Of a stretch of DNA of 10,475 nucleotides, positions 1 through 6,954 are shown piece after piece. How positions within the stretch are numbered: position 1 is the stretch's first letter; each line of letters starts with the position of its first letter. The notes beneath the pieces were generated by a model. The model saw nothing but the letters and a program-made list of their open reading frames with translations, made no database searches and had not been told where the DNA came from. Source of the DNA: Deltaproteobacteria bacterium. GTDB lineage: Bacteria; Desulfobacterota; Dissulfuribacteria; Dissulfuribacterales; JALVPX01. The stretch is from NCBI GenBank assembly GCA_027031565.1, contig JALVPX010000207.1, forward strand, positions 1 to 10,475, read 5' to 3'. Made by a program: the position numbers and the translations under genes.

Positions 1-713
1 ATTCCATACCATCCCATGCTGACAAACAATTTTTTAAGAGCGACAGGAGTCCAGAAAAGAAGGTGTTCGGGCGGTGTCATCAGACGCCATTTCTTTTTAA
101 GCAGCCTGGCAGCCCAAGAAGAAAAATCAACTGTGGTAATTGCCACCACTCCACCTGGCCTGACCAGATCATCAAGTCTTTCCATAACTTTTACTGGTTG
201 GGCAAAATGCTCGAACACATCTCCCATGAAGACCAGATCGAAATCAGAATATGGCAAAGTTGCTTCCTCAAAACGGCCTTTTACGAAATGATAACCTTTT
301 CTTTTGACAGCCTCTTGGGCTGCATCAGAAAGATCGAGGCCTACCCGTATGGTGCTGCCCATTAAATCTGAAGCACAATCAAGAAAGTAGCCATAGGCGC
401 ATCCCACATCAAGTACTGCTGGGAATGCCTTGCGCATGGAAAGGCGTTGAATCCGCCTGATAATCTTCCTGTAGGTTTTTTTCAGGCCTGTTTCCAGTGA
501 TTCGTATGGGGCATTGTAGCCAAGGTCATTGCAGCCCTGATAGTAGCTGCCTTGATAAAACCTTGCCAGTTCCTCGTTAGTGGGCATTGGGTGAACAAAA
601 CCCATCCCGCAACCAGGGCACTTGTAAATATGGTAGACGGTGTTTCCGTGCCCCTTGGTGAATAGCAGGGTTGAGCTTTTATGGCAGATTGGGCACGAAG
701 TATTGCCGCTCAT
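1..713 (-). CDS. Zinc-ribbon class I SAM-dependent methyltransferase (3' end cut by window edge)
   Basis: Predicted SAM-dependent methyltransferase, probably acting on a sugar or polysaccharide intermediate in the cytoplasm. About 237 residues are visible and no stop codon occurs before the left edge. The N-terminus carries a zinc-ribbon-like set of cysteines (CPIC at residues 7-10, CPGCG at 32-36). A Rossmann methyltransferase core follows: motif I VLDVGCAYG at about 100-108, the acidic end of strand 2 in GLDLS at 125-129, MGDVFEHF at 163-170, and RPGG at 185-188. The ATG at 713-711 overlaps the TGA of the upstream GT2 gene as ATGA, which fixes the start and suggests translational coupling. 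It is the last visible gene of the operon. The substrate cannot be read from sequence; O- or C-methylation of a sugar is inferred from the neighbours. Family assignment is firm, the role much less so. Confidence 0.88.
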   Translation of the reverse strand, partial: MSGNTSCPICHKSSTLLFTKGHGNTVYHIYKCPGCGMGFVHPMPTNEELARFYQGSYYQGCNDLGYNAPYESLETGLKKTYRKIIRRIQRLSMRKAFPAVLDVGCAYGYFLDCASDLMGSTIRVGLDLSDAAQEAVKRKGYHFVKGRFEEATLPYSDFDLVFMGDVFEHFAQPVKVMERLDDLVRPGGVVAITTVDFSSWAARLLKKKWRLMTPPEHLLFWTPVALKKLFVSMGWYG

Positions 714-1771
714 CTTTTTGACCATTCCCACAACATATTCAAGGAATAACCTGCCTGGGTTCTAAGCCTGGTGAAATATGTTCCGCCTGGAAGTTTGTTC
801 CAGATCTTGGAAGGAAAGGTGAAACTGCTTCCGGTCACCTGGGCCTGGGCAAATGGGATGAAAAGCCGCTCAACAGCCACCTCGAGATAGAGGGGCATTG
901 CTTGATCTACTGGTATTTGAAAGACTGGAGGGCGGCTGCCTGCGTTGAGCCTGATGGTTTCAGGCTGCAGGCTGCGTGCCTGGGAGCGGCATTGAAAAAT
1001 GGCTGGCAGCTGCTGCAGGCCATAATATTTCTCCATGAAGCGTTTTTCCGATTCCACCATCAGGCTGCCCTTGGGTGTGCCCGGATCAGGGCTTTGGGAC
1101 CAGAAATGGGCCATCTCGGCGCCTGGAATGCACATCGTAAGGAGACCTTTTGAGCGAATCGACAAACACAGGTCAGCATCTTCATAATAGAGAAAAAAAC
1201 GTTCATCGAAAAGGGGCTCAGGGCAGCACTCCCTGTTAACCAGCAGGCAGGCCCCTGAAAGGAATGGTTCCCAGAAGGGGGCCTGGGCCGACCAGAAGCG
1301 GTCATGCCTTAGTGCCCATTCAAAGGCAAGGTGTTCTCCCTCCCAAGGTGCGGTGCGGGCCAGGCCGGATGTCTGGAGGAGTTTCAGGCACAAGGAATAG
1401 CCAGTGGCAGGAGGAAGCCTGAAGGTTTTTTCTTCATCCCAGTAAAAACGGGGCCCTGCTATAGCTGCCCCTGCCTGCCTTGCGCCGTTGAAAAGAGTTG
1501 AAATTGAACCAGGAAAAGGGATCACGTCTGGGTTTATTACCAGGAGCCATGGTGATTTTGCCGCTTTCAGCCCGTCATTTACTGCCCTTGCAAAACCCAA
1601 ATTGGTCTGATTCCTGAGTAGTGTAATGTTCGGCCCGGAAATGTTATCAGGCACATCGCCCTTGTTGTCGACAACTATGACCTGTTCAACCAGTGGTTCA
1701 TCTTTTAGCCTTGCGCAAAGCCGTGGCAGGAGGGAACCCGTTCCATAATTGACTATGATGGCGCTAATCAT
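710..1771 (-). CDS. Family 2 glycosyltransferase, rhamnosyltransferase-like, with C-terminal extension
   Basis: Predicted inverting GT-A glycosyltransferase of 353 aa that would add a sugar from a nucleotide-sugar donor to a growing glycan at the cytoplasmic face of the membrane. Visible GT2 features are the N-terminal strand IIVNYGTG (5-12), VVDN (33-36), NLGFARAVNDG (57-67), the DXD-equivalent VINPD (78-82), SGACLLVNR (172-180), and the acceptor/catalytic segment with YYEDADLCL (195-203). This pattern is typical of WbbL/rhamnosyltransferase-like GT2 enzymes. Residues after about 250 form an extension with no motif I recognise. No transmembrane segment is evident. The ATG overlaps the upstream gene by 8 bp and the TGA overlaps the downstream methyltransferase start by 4 bp. 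The start lies directly before the first beta strand, which supports it. The sugar specificity is unknown. Confidence 0.9.
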   Translation of the reverse strand: MISAIIVNYGTGSLLPRLCARLKDEPLVEQVIVVDNKGDVPDNISGPNITLLRNQTNLGFARAVNDGLKAAKSPWLLVINPDVIPFPGSISTLFNGARQAGAAIAGPRFYWDEEKTFRLPPATGYSLCLKLLQTSGLARTAPWEGEHLAFEWALRHDRFWSAQAPFWEPFLSGACLLVNRECCPEPLFDERFFLYYEDADLCLSIRSKGLLTMCIPGAEMAHFWSQSPDPGTPKGSLMVESEKRFMEKYYGLQQLPAIFQCRSQARSLQPETIRLNAGSRPPVFQIPVDQAMPLYLEVAVERLFIPFAQAQVTGSSFTFPSKIWNKLPGGTYFTRLRTQAGYSLNMLWEWSKR

Positions 1772-2924
1772 TTTTAAGTCTTGCCCGGAAAATGATTTCA
1801 GCCGTCAACAGCGACTCCCGGTTACCAAACCCGCTATTCACCAAGGCATCAACAAACTCTTGCCCTTTTGGAGTGGGCGGAGGCTGGTGACGATCAAGGA
1901 CATCGATTTCGAATCCAGCCTCTTTGAGGTTTTTGACCAGGCTCGATTCGGTAAAAAATCGTATATGGCTTACGCAAAGCAGTCCAACGGGTATATACTC
2001 AAACTCTCCTTCCACGAGCTGCCTGGCTATACTCCAGTGGCCGCTGTTGGGTATGCTGCCTGCCAGCCAGCCGCCAGGTTTCAGCAATGAAGCAATTTTT
2101 TTGAGCATTTTCCATGGATCGAAAAGGTGTTCCAGCACGTCCCCCATATTCACCAAGTCGAATTTCTTGTCCAGGTTTGCCTCCTCCAGCGGCAGTTGAA
2201 CCACCTGGTCATATGTTCTCTTGGCCTCTTCTGCCAGGCTTGGGTTTAGCTCCACCCCTGTAATATGGATATCCGGCCTCACGCTTTTGAGCATGCGGCC
2301 ATAACCGCCGCGGGCACATCCAACATCCAGCACATCCCGGACCTTCTCAGGTACCAGGTTTATCAAATCCTCCCTCTGGGCAGAATAATATTCGCCAAAT
2401 TTGTGGACCAGTGCGCCAAGGCAGACGAATTTTTTGGACAGGCTTTGACAAGGGGCATCTTTCAAGGGTGTTGACGACGGCAGTTTTTTCAGGGCAGTTG
2501 GATGCACCACGGACATGCCGGGGTCAAGCTTGCTTGATTCAGTGAATTCCAGCCCCTTGTCATTTTTGATATGTTGGGCCGTTTCGATGAATGTAAACTT
2601 GTCAATGTAAGGAAAAGGCAGGGATGCAACCTGGTCAGGATGATCAGAGAGGTTGAAAAGGGGGCCCACGATCCCCTTTGTTTCCAGGGCTGCGTTTTCC
2701 ATAACTTCCAGAGCGGAAGCCGGAATAATAATCTCAGGATCTGTAACAATGCAAAAAGGCCTGGATGATGCTATCTGATTATGAATTTCCGCCAACGTGG
2801 TGCCTGCATCATAGGTCACTAGCCTGCACTTGGTGAGTTCCTCAGTGGCACTGGGGCAGAATCGATATGAATAATGCGTTTCATATATGGGTGAGGAAGC
2901 CCTGCAAGGCCAGAAAATGATCAT
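1764..2924 (-). CDS. GT-A-like region fused to class I SAM methyltransferase
   Basis: A 386-aa two-part protein. Residues from about 190 to the end are a clear class I SAM-dependent methyltransferase: VLDVGCARGGYG (198-209), GVELN (223-227), MGDVLEHL (250-257), LKPGGW (271-276), then SIPNSGHWS. Residues 1 to about 150 look like a degenerate GT-A glycosyltransferase fold. TDPEIIIP at 61-68 sits where a DXD strand would be, and DPGMSVVHP follows at 134-142, but the usual N-terminal nucleotide-binding strand is not evident. A linker with FGEYYSAQREDL leads into the methyltransferase. The fusion could methylate a sugar it also transfers, or the first part may only bind the acceptor. Start ATG overlaps the radical SAM stop as ATGA; the 3' end overlaps the GT2 gene by 8 bp. 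The methyltransferase call is strong. The GT-like call is inference from pattern only. Confidence 0.82.
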   Translation of the reverse strand: MIIFWPCRASSPIYETHYSYRFCPSATEELTKCRLVTYDAGTTLAEIHNQIASSRPFCIVTDPEIIIPASALEVMENAALETKGIVGPLFNLSDHPDQVASLPFPYIDKFTFIETAQHIKNDKGLEFTESSKLDPGMSVVHPTALKKLPSSTPLKDAPCQSLSKKFVCLGALVHKFGEYYSAQREDLINLVPEKVRDVLDVGCARGGYGRMLKSVRPDIHITGVELNPSLAEEAKRTYDQVVQLPLEEANLDKKFDLVNMGDVLEHLFDPWKMLKKIASLLKPGGWLAGSIPNSGHWSIARQLVEGEFEYIPVGLLCVSHIRFFTESSLVKNLKEAGFEIDVLDRHQPPPTPKGQEFVDALVNSGFGNRESLLTAEIIFRARLKND

Positions 2925-3895
2925 GGCTGTTCTGCCCCATCACGGTGTGCGGGTTTGTAAAGGCGGCCGGCCCAAGTCTCTTGGCAAATAGTTCTGATTC
3001 CATCAATGTCCAGCTCCTTTTCCCACAGCACCAGGCTGCCTGCCCACACATCGCACTTATTGCACAAGGCCAATTCCCTCTTGCGTCCTTGTTCTTGAAA
3101 CGTCCTGTAATGATGCATCAAACCGGTGTTGAAAATGGTTTTGAGCGTCTCTTTGTTTGCGTCCCCCAGTTGCACATCCACGAATATATCTTCACAGCAA
3201 AGCCCGGCCCTGCCGTCCCACGATATCACCAACTGGCTGTATAAAAGAGGACAAGGCCTGAATCGAGGCATTGGAGCTTCAACCTTGTCAAAAAGCACCC
3301 TTGAGCCAATAGGCCTGAACCTTGAAATGGAAACATAGGCTGCATGGGGCAGCCATTTTTTCACATATGTTTCTGCCTGATCTTCGGTTTCTGGATAGGC
3401 CACCATGTTGAAGGAAAGGGCAGGCCCTGGTGAGCGGTGCCTTTCCTTTGCATTGATCAAGTAGTAGATATTCTCTTCCACCTTTGTCAACGAGGCACCA
3501 CGCCTGAAAAAGTCGTTGGTTTCCGGGTCTACACCATCAACAGAGAAGGCCAGCCAATCAATGTCAACGTCAAGCAGATAATCGCTCCATGCCTTGTTAA
3601 GGAGCATGGCATTGGTCATGAAGCCCACCTTCAGAGAAGGATTTTCTTTTGCCTTTTCAATCAAGTTTTTCAAATCGGGGTAAAGAAGCGGTTCCCCAGC
3701 GCCGTGAAGGCACAAGACGGTTTCCTCCTCGAATTCAGCAAGTTCAGCCACTATTTTCTGCCATAGTGCCCTTTTCATGTGTCCCTTGGAACGGCTTGGA
3801 CTGCTGCCCGGCCCATGGAAATGACAGAATCTGCACTTCAAGTTGCAGTGATTGGTGGTTTCAAGGATTATCTCCTTTGGCAACAACGTGTTCAT
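2921..3895 (-). CDS. Radical SAM protein with SPASM/twitch-type C-terminus
   Basis: Predicted radical SAM enzyme of 324 aa, using a 4Fe-4S cluster to cleave SAM and start radical chemistry on an unknown substrate. The cluster motif CNLKCRFC (CX3CX2C) is at residues 17-24, GAGEPLL at 65-71 is the usual strand-2 GGE-like motif, and SVDG lies near 118. The C-terminal part holds extra cysteines at 215, 233, 234, 278 and 281 in the arrangement CPLL, LCCED and LCNKC, typical of SPASM/twitch domains that bind auxiliary Fe-S clusters. The frame stays open to an ATG at 3976, but the ATG at 3895 is preferred. It forms the same ATGA overlap with the upstream stop seen elsewhere in this operon, and it begins just before the conserved first strand (LPKEIILETTNHC). 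Its place among glycosyltransferases suggests a sugar or glycan substrate; a peptide substrate cannot be excluded. Confidence 0.9.
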   Translation of the reverse strand: MNTLLPKEIILETTNHCNLKCRFCHFHGPGSSPSRSKGHMKRALWQKIVAELAEFEEETVLCLHGAGEPLLYPDLKNLIEKAKENPSLKVGFMTNAMLLNKAWSDYLLDVDIDWLAFSVDGVDPETNDFFRRGASLTKVEENIYYLINAKERHRSPGPALSFNMVAYPETEDQAETYVKKWLPHAAYVSISRFRPIGSRVLFDKVEAPMPRFRPCPLLYSQLVISWDGRAGLCCEDIFVDVQLGDANKETLKTIFNTGLMHHYRTFQEQGRKRELALCNKCDVWAGSLVLWEKELDIDGIRTICQETWAGRLYKPAHRDGAEQP

Positions 3896-4653
3896 GTTTT
3901 TCTCAAAAGCATATATATCTCTTCGCGCCATCTTGTATAACACCTGGCAATGGCAGACAATATAGGGCCTTTCCATGAAAAGAAAAAATCGTCAACAGGA
4001 AGAAGGGGCCGATAGGCGATTTTTTCTACTGTGAGCCCGGAAAATATTTCTGTGAGTTCTTTTGTCATAAATTCGCGTACATGTCCATAGGTCTCCCCAT
4101 GCCTTTCCACGGCCAAGCCGGGGTTAACGGGCTCGCCCTTCAAGATCCGCCAGATATTGTGGATTCTGCCCAAATTCGGTGTGGATAAAAGGAGTCGCCC
4201 AGTCGGCCTCAGCAACCTGTATATTTCGTGCGACAACAAAGTGATCTGCTTGGGCTGCAGATGCTCAATTACGTCACAGCAGCAGATGAGATCAAAGCTT
4301 TTGTTCCTGAAGGGTATTCCTTCGCTCAGGTCGCATCCAACCAGATGGATTCCTTTGCCTGCAAGATAATTGATATATTCTTTGCAGGAAAAAAAATCCC
4401 GGCTTGGATGTTCAATAGTGAAGACGGTCTTTTCCAGCTGGCCAGCGAGCCCAGCAGCCAATACACCAAAACCGGTACCTATTTCAAGTACCTTTCCATC
4501 AAAATTTCTGCACAGGTCGAGCAGGTGACGATAATGCCGGAACCACTGCCTCAATTCCTTTTTTCCATATCCATGGCCTGGGAAGATGGCTTGTATCTCC
4601 TCGAATACCTTGCCAAGGTTCTGCGCTATATCCTCCCTGCTCGCAAATGACAT
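3892..4653 (-). CDS. Class I SAM-dependent methyltransferase
   Basis: Predicted cytoplasmic SAM-dependent methyltransferase of 253 aa. The Rossmann core shows motif I VLEIGTGFG (55-63), the acidic residue ending strand 2 in IEHPS (80-84), CDVIEHL (116-122), and the strand-5 region LLRPTGRLLLSTPN (137-150). This is the Methyltransf_11/23-type pattern common in O-antigen and exopolysaccharide clusters. A C-terminal segment of about 100 residues with several aromatic positions probably forms the acceptor lid. No membrane segment is obvious. The ATG is 2 bp downstream of the preceding GT4 stop, with a G-rich stretch just upstream that could serve as ribosome binding site. The stop overlaps the chosen start of the radical SAM gene as ATGA. 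It is the first of three methyltransferase domains in the operon. The substrate is not identifiable; a sugar hydroxyl is inferred from context. Confidence 0.88.
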   Translation of the reverse strand: MSFASREDIAQNLGKVFEEIQAIFPGHGYGKKELRQWFRHYRHLLDLCRNFDGKVLEIGTGFGVLAAGLAGQLEKTVFTIEHPSRDFFSCKEYINYLAGKGIHLVGCDLSEGIPFRNKSFDLICCCDVIEHLQPKQITLLSHEIYRLLRPTGRLLLSTPNLGRIHNIWRILKGEPVNPGLAVERHGETYGHVREFMTKELTEIFSGLTVEKIAYRPLLPVDDFFFSWKGPILSAIARCYTRWREEIYMLLRKT

Positions 4654-4655
4654 CT

Positions 4656-5690
4656 CTATTCCCCGCCCGTTTTCGGATAATGTTCCAGGAAGTTAACGAT
4701 CCTCCTGCCCACTTGCTCTGGATGAAATTTTTTGGCCACTTCCAGCCCCCGTTTGCCCAAAAAAGAGCGCAATTCCGCATCAGTAGCCAATTGCACCAGT
4801 CTGCTCACGGCCTCATCAAGGTTCATTGGTTCAAAAAAAAGGGCATAGTCCCTGGGTGAATCCCAAGAGAGGTAGCTCGATATCGCAGACAGGCAGGTGG
4901 CCGTGCCGCATGCCATGGCCTCCAGCGGCGGCAGGCCGAAACCCTCGCCCTCCAGGGAGGGTGAAAAAAGGACATGGCCTTTCCTGAGAAGCTTTCCCAC
5001 TTCTTGAGGCGGTAGTGCTGCATGGTATTCGTCTGCACGAAAGATGCGTTCTTCCTCCCGGCTTGTATCGGCTTGGGAGAGCCGTATCGTCTTTACAAAA
5101 GGGCACTCCTTCTTGAGGGCCTTAAGCGCCTCAAGGCCGAACCTGATTCCCTTTATGGAAATCTCAAGGGGGCCGGGCAGGATTACTTGTATAGGAGTTT
5201 CAGTTGGTGGAGCCTCAGGGGGATAGAAGTTTGCGATATCCAAGGGCTGCCCAACTACATAAACATGCTTTCCAGGGAATCTCGCCCTAAGTTTGCCTGC
5301 CAGGTTCTCAGAAATGGTCCACACAGGGCACGGCAGTTCATAGGCGGAAATGATCTCGCTTAAAAAAGGTTTTGCTTCTTCATACTCGGTTTCAATGCCT
5401 TGGCTGAAATGGATTATGCGGCTGCGTATGCTGCGGAATTTCCACAAGTCCAGCAAGATGCCGTAATAGGTGGCTATGAAAAAATCGGCCTTGTCCAGGG
5501 TCTCCTCCCAAGTTTTTACACGAAAAAAAGGGACATTGTGCTCAAACCAGTCTGGATATGCCTCCTTGCTGACAACTGCAGCCCTGATTCCCATATTGTT
5601 CAACAGGCCTGCATGTTGAAAGATCACCTTGTTGCCTCCGCACAAGTTCGTGCTCAATAGAATATATGCCAGATCCAGCTTGTTTTTCAC
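4656..5690 (-). CDS. Family 4 (GT-B) glycosyltransferase
   Basis: Predicted retaining GT-B glycosyltransferase of 344 aa that transfers a sugar from a nucleotide-sugar donor to a lipid-linked acceptor. The N-terminal domain has the glycine-rich acceptor loop CGGNKVI (17-23). The C-terminal donor domain has SPSLEGEGFGLPPLEAMACG at about 233-252, containing the EX7E pair (E239 and E247) diagnostic of GT4-type enzymes. Length is typical of the family. The start codon is GTG at 5690, 4 bp after the stop of the ABC ATPase gene. No strong Shine-Dalgarno is visible, so coupling to the upstream gene is likely. As the second gene of the operon, after the exporter ATPase, it is probably one of the main chain-building or initiating-segment transferases. 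Donor and acceptor are unknown. Confidence 0.92.
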   Translation of the reverse strand: MKNKLDLAYILLSTNLCGGNKVIFQHAGLLNNMGIRAAVVSKEAYPDWFEHNVPFFRVKTWEETLDKADFFIATYYGILLDLWKFRSIRSRIIHFSQGIETEYEEAKPFLSEIISAYELPCPVWTISENLAGKLRARFPGKHVYVVGQPLDIANFYPPEAPPTETPIQVILPGPLEISIKGIRFGLEALKALKKECPFVKTIRLSQADTSREEERIFRADEYHAALPPQEVGKLLRKGHVLFSPSLEGEGFGLPPLEAMACGTATCLSAISSYLSWDSPRDYALFFEPMNLDEAVSRLVQLATDAELRSFLGKRGLEVAKKFHPEQVGRRIVNFLEHYPKTGGE

Positions 5691-5694
5691 TGCG

Positions 5695-6864
5695 TCAAGA
5701 TATCTTCCAGATGTGGTTGAGGGATGTAAGGCCTATTAACTCACTCTCCTTGACGACCTTGAACTCAAGGGCGTTTCTGCCCAAGACAACGTTTCCAGTG
5801 TCATCCAGGGCAATTGCCTCAAAACGGTAGCTTCCAGCTAGAAGCGGCAGCGATGGAATTATAAATTGCAGTTCAGAATCCTTCTCCAGCGGAGGACGAT
5901 CTTCAATTTGCGTAGATGTGCCGAATACTATGGTTTCATCATTTCTGGCAATTCCTGCAGCCAGGTGAAACGGACAGCCATCTGTTTTGCACGATACAAT
6001 GAATTCCACCTGTTGCCCTGTGCGCAGAGCAGGGATTCCCGAAGATGGATCGCTGTCTTTCAGCCTGATCTTGACCGCGATGTGGTTGCTGGGGGTTTTC
6101 AGGGCCTCCACCCGCCTTGCATCCTTATTTTCATTGTTTCCCTGTTCCCTGCACCAGTCCTCGTAGGCCTGCGTCACGTCAAAGGCGTTTCCGCTCATTT
6201 TGATGGTTCCGTTGTGGAGCCACAGCGCCCTTTTGCACAGATGGCTCACATGGTAGAGGCTATGGCTGCAAAACAGGATCGTCTTTCCCCTGTCCCTGAA
6301 ACTCATCATCCTGTCAATACACTTCTTTTGAAAGCGCTGGTCACCCACACTGAGCGCTTCATCTATTATGAGTATGTCAGGATCCACGTTGGTGGCTATT
6401 GAAAAGGCCAGGCGCACATACATGCCTGATGAATATGTCTTAACTGGCTGGTCTATAAAACGTTCGAGTTCTGAAAAAGCGATTATTTCCTCCTCCTTCT
6501 CCCTTATTTCTGCTTCAGAAAGCCCGAGCAGGCTGGCATTCAGAAAGATGTTCTGTCTTCCAGTAAATTCAGGGTGGAACCCGGCTCCAAGCTCCAACAG
6601 GGCTGCCACCTTTCCGTGAAAGGTATATTCACCCGAAGTCGGTGACAATGTGCCAGCCAGGATTTTCAACAGCGTACTCTTGCCAGCACCATTTTCTCCA
6701 ATAATGCCCACGCTCTCCCCGGCTGCAACAAGCATGGATATGTTTTTCAGTGCAGTGAACTCCTTATGGAGGGGCCGTCTCAAAACGAGTTCCTTGAGGC
6801 GGTCTGAAGGCTTTTGGTACATGCGGTATATCTTGCTGATGTTATTTACTTCTATTGCATACAT
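5695..6864 (-). CDS. wzt: Wzt-type polysaccharide ABC exporter ATPase with C-terminal carbohydrate-recognition domain
   Basis: Predicted ATPase of an ABC-2 exporter that moves a finished lipid-linked polysaccharide across the inner membrane with a Wzm-type permease. From the ATG at 6864 it has 389 aa. Walker A GENGAGKST (56-64), the signature segment YSSGMYVRLAFSIA (134-147) with SSGM in place of LSGG as usual in this family, Walker B ILIIDEAL (154-161) and the switch histidine in FCSHSL (H181) are all present. Residues from about 241 to the end form an extra beta-rich domain with GIARNDETIVFG and a terminal GLTSLNHIWKI. This matches the Wzt-C domain, which in E. coli O8/O9a binds the modified chain end. 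The frame extends to a TTG at 6891, but the ATG starts just before the family's normal N-terminus (YAIEVNNISKIY). No permease gene is next to it here. It is the first gene of the operon. Confidence 0.94.
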   Translation of the reverse strand: MYAIEVNNISKIYRMYQKPSDRLKELVLRRPLHKEFTALKNISMLVAAGESVGIIGENGAGKSTLLKILAGTLSPTSGEYTFHGKVAALLELGAGFHPEFTGRQNIFLNASLLGLSEAEIREKEEEIIAFSELERFIDQPVKTYSSGMYVRLAFSIATNVDPDILIIDEALSVGDQRFQKKCIDRMMSFRDRGKTILFCSHSLYHVSHLCKRALWLHNGTIKMSGNAFDVTQAYEDWCREQGNNENKDARRVEALKTPSNHIAVKIRLKDSDPSSGIPALRTGQQVEFIVSCKTDGCPFHLAAGIARNDETIVFGTSTQIEDRPPLEKDSELQFIIPSLPLLAGSYRFEAIALDDTGNVVLGRNALEFKVVKESELIGLTSLNHIWKIS

Positions 6865-6932
6865 TTTTTCAGTTTGACGATAAAGATACAAAGGCAGCTG
6901 GGAATCCCATCTGTCGGCAATACATCAAAGAC

Positions 6933-6940
6933 AATATAAT
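6933..6940. promoter_or_regulatory. Possible overlapping -10 elements in the divergent intergenic region
   Basis: The 90-bp gap between the divergent wzt-like and lipoprotein genes contains TATAAT on the plus strand (6935-6940), a perfect sigma-70 -10 box. Overlapping it on the minus strand is TATATT (6933-6938). No good -35 box sits at the normal distance for either: best plus-strand matches are 3 of 6. A plus-strand start from this box would begin near 6947, only about 8 nt before the TTG codon at 6955 and past the AGGGG at 6941-6945. The box and that ribosome site therefore cannot both be used. Treat this as a candidate only. Confidence 0.3.
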
Positions 6941-6945
6941 AGGGG
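6941..6945 (+). promoter_or_regulatory. Ribosome binding site supporting a TTG start
   Basis: AGGGG lies 9 nt upstream of the TTG at 6955. It is the only purine-rich SD-like element near the 5' end of the lipoprotein gene, and no ATG or GTG in that frame precedes the lipobox. This supports the rare TTG start. The site overlaps the region just downstream of a TATAAT box, so the transcript must begin further upstream if this site is used. Confidence 0.45.
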
Positions 6946-6954
6946 CATTCGATT

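Noticed and set aside
63..365. Plus-strand open frames over the left-edge methyltransferase (also 16-291)
   Set aside because: They run antisense to a clear methyltransferase frame and have no protein-family features.
3896..3976. N-terminal extension of the radical SAM gene up to an ATG at 3976
   Set aside because: It would overlap the upstream methyltransferase by 85 bp, has no ribosome site, and the ATG at 3895 forms the ATGA junction seen elsewhere in the operon.
5866..6402. 178-residue plus-strand frame within the ABC ATPase gene
   Set aside because: Antisense to an intact ATPase with all canonical motifs; no recognisable features.
6865..6891. TTG start at 6891 for the ABC ATPase
   Set aside because: The ATG at 6864 starts at the normal family N-terminus; the extra nine residues have no support.
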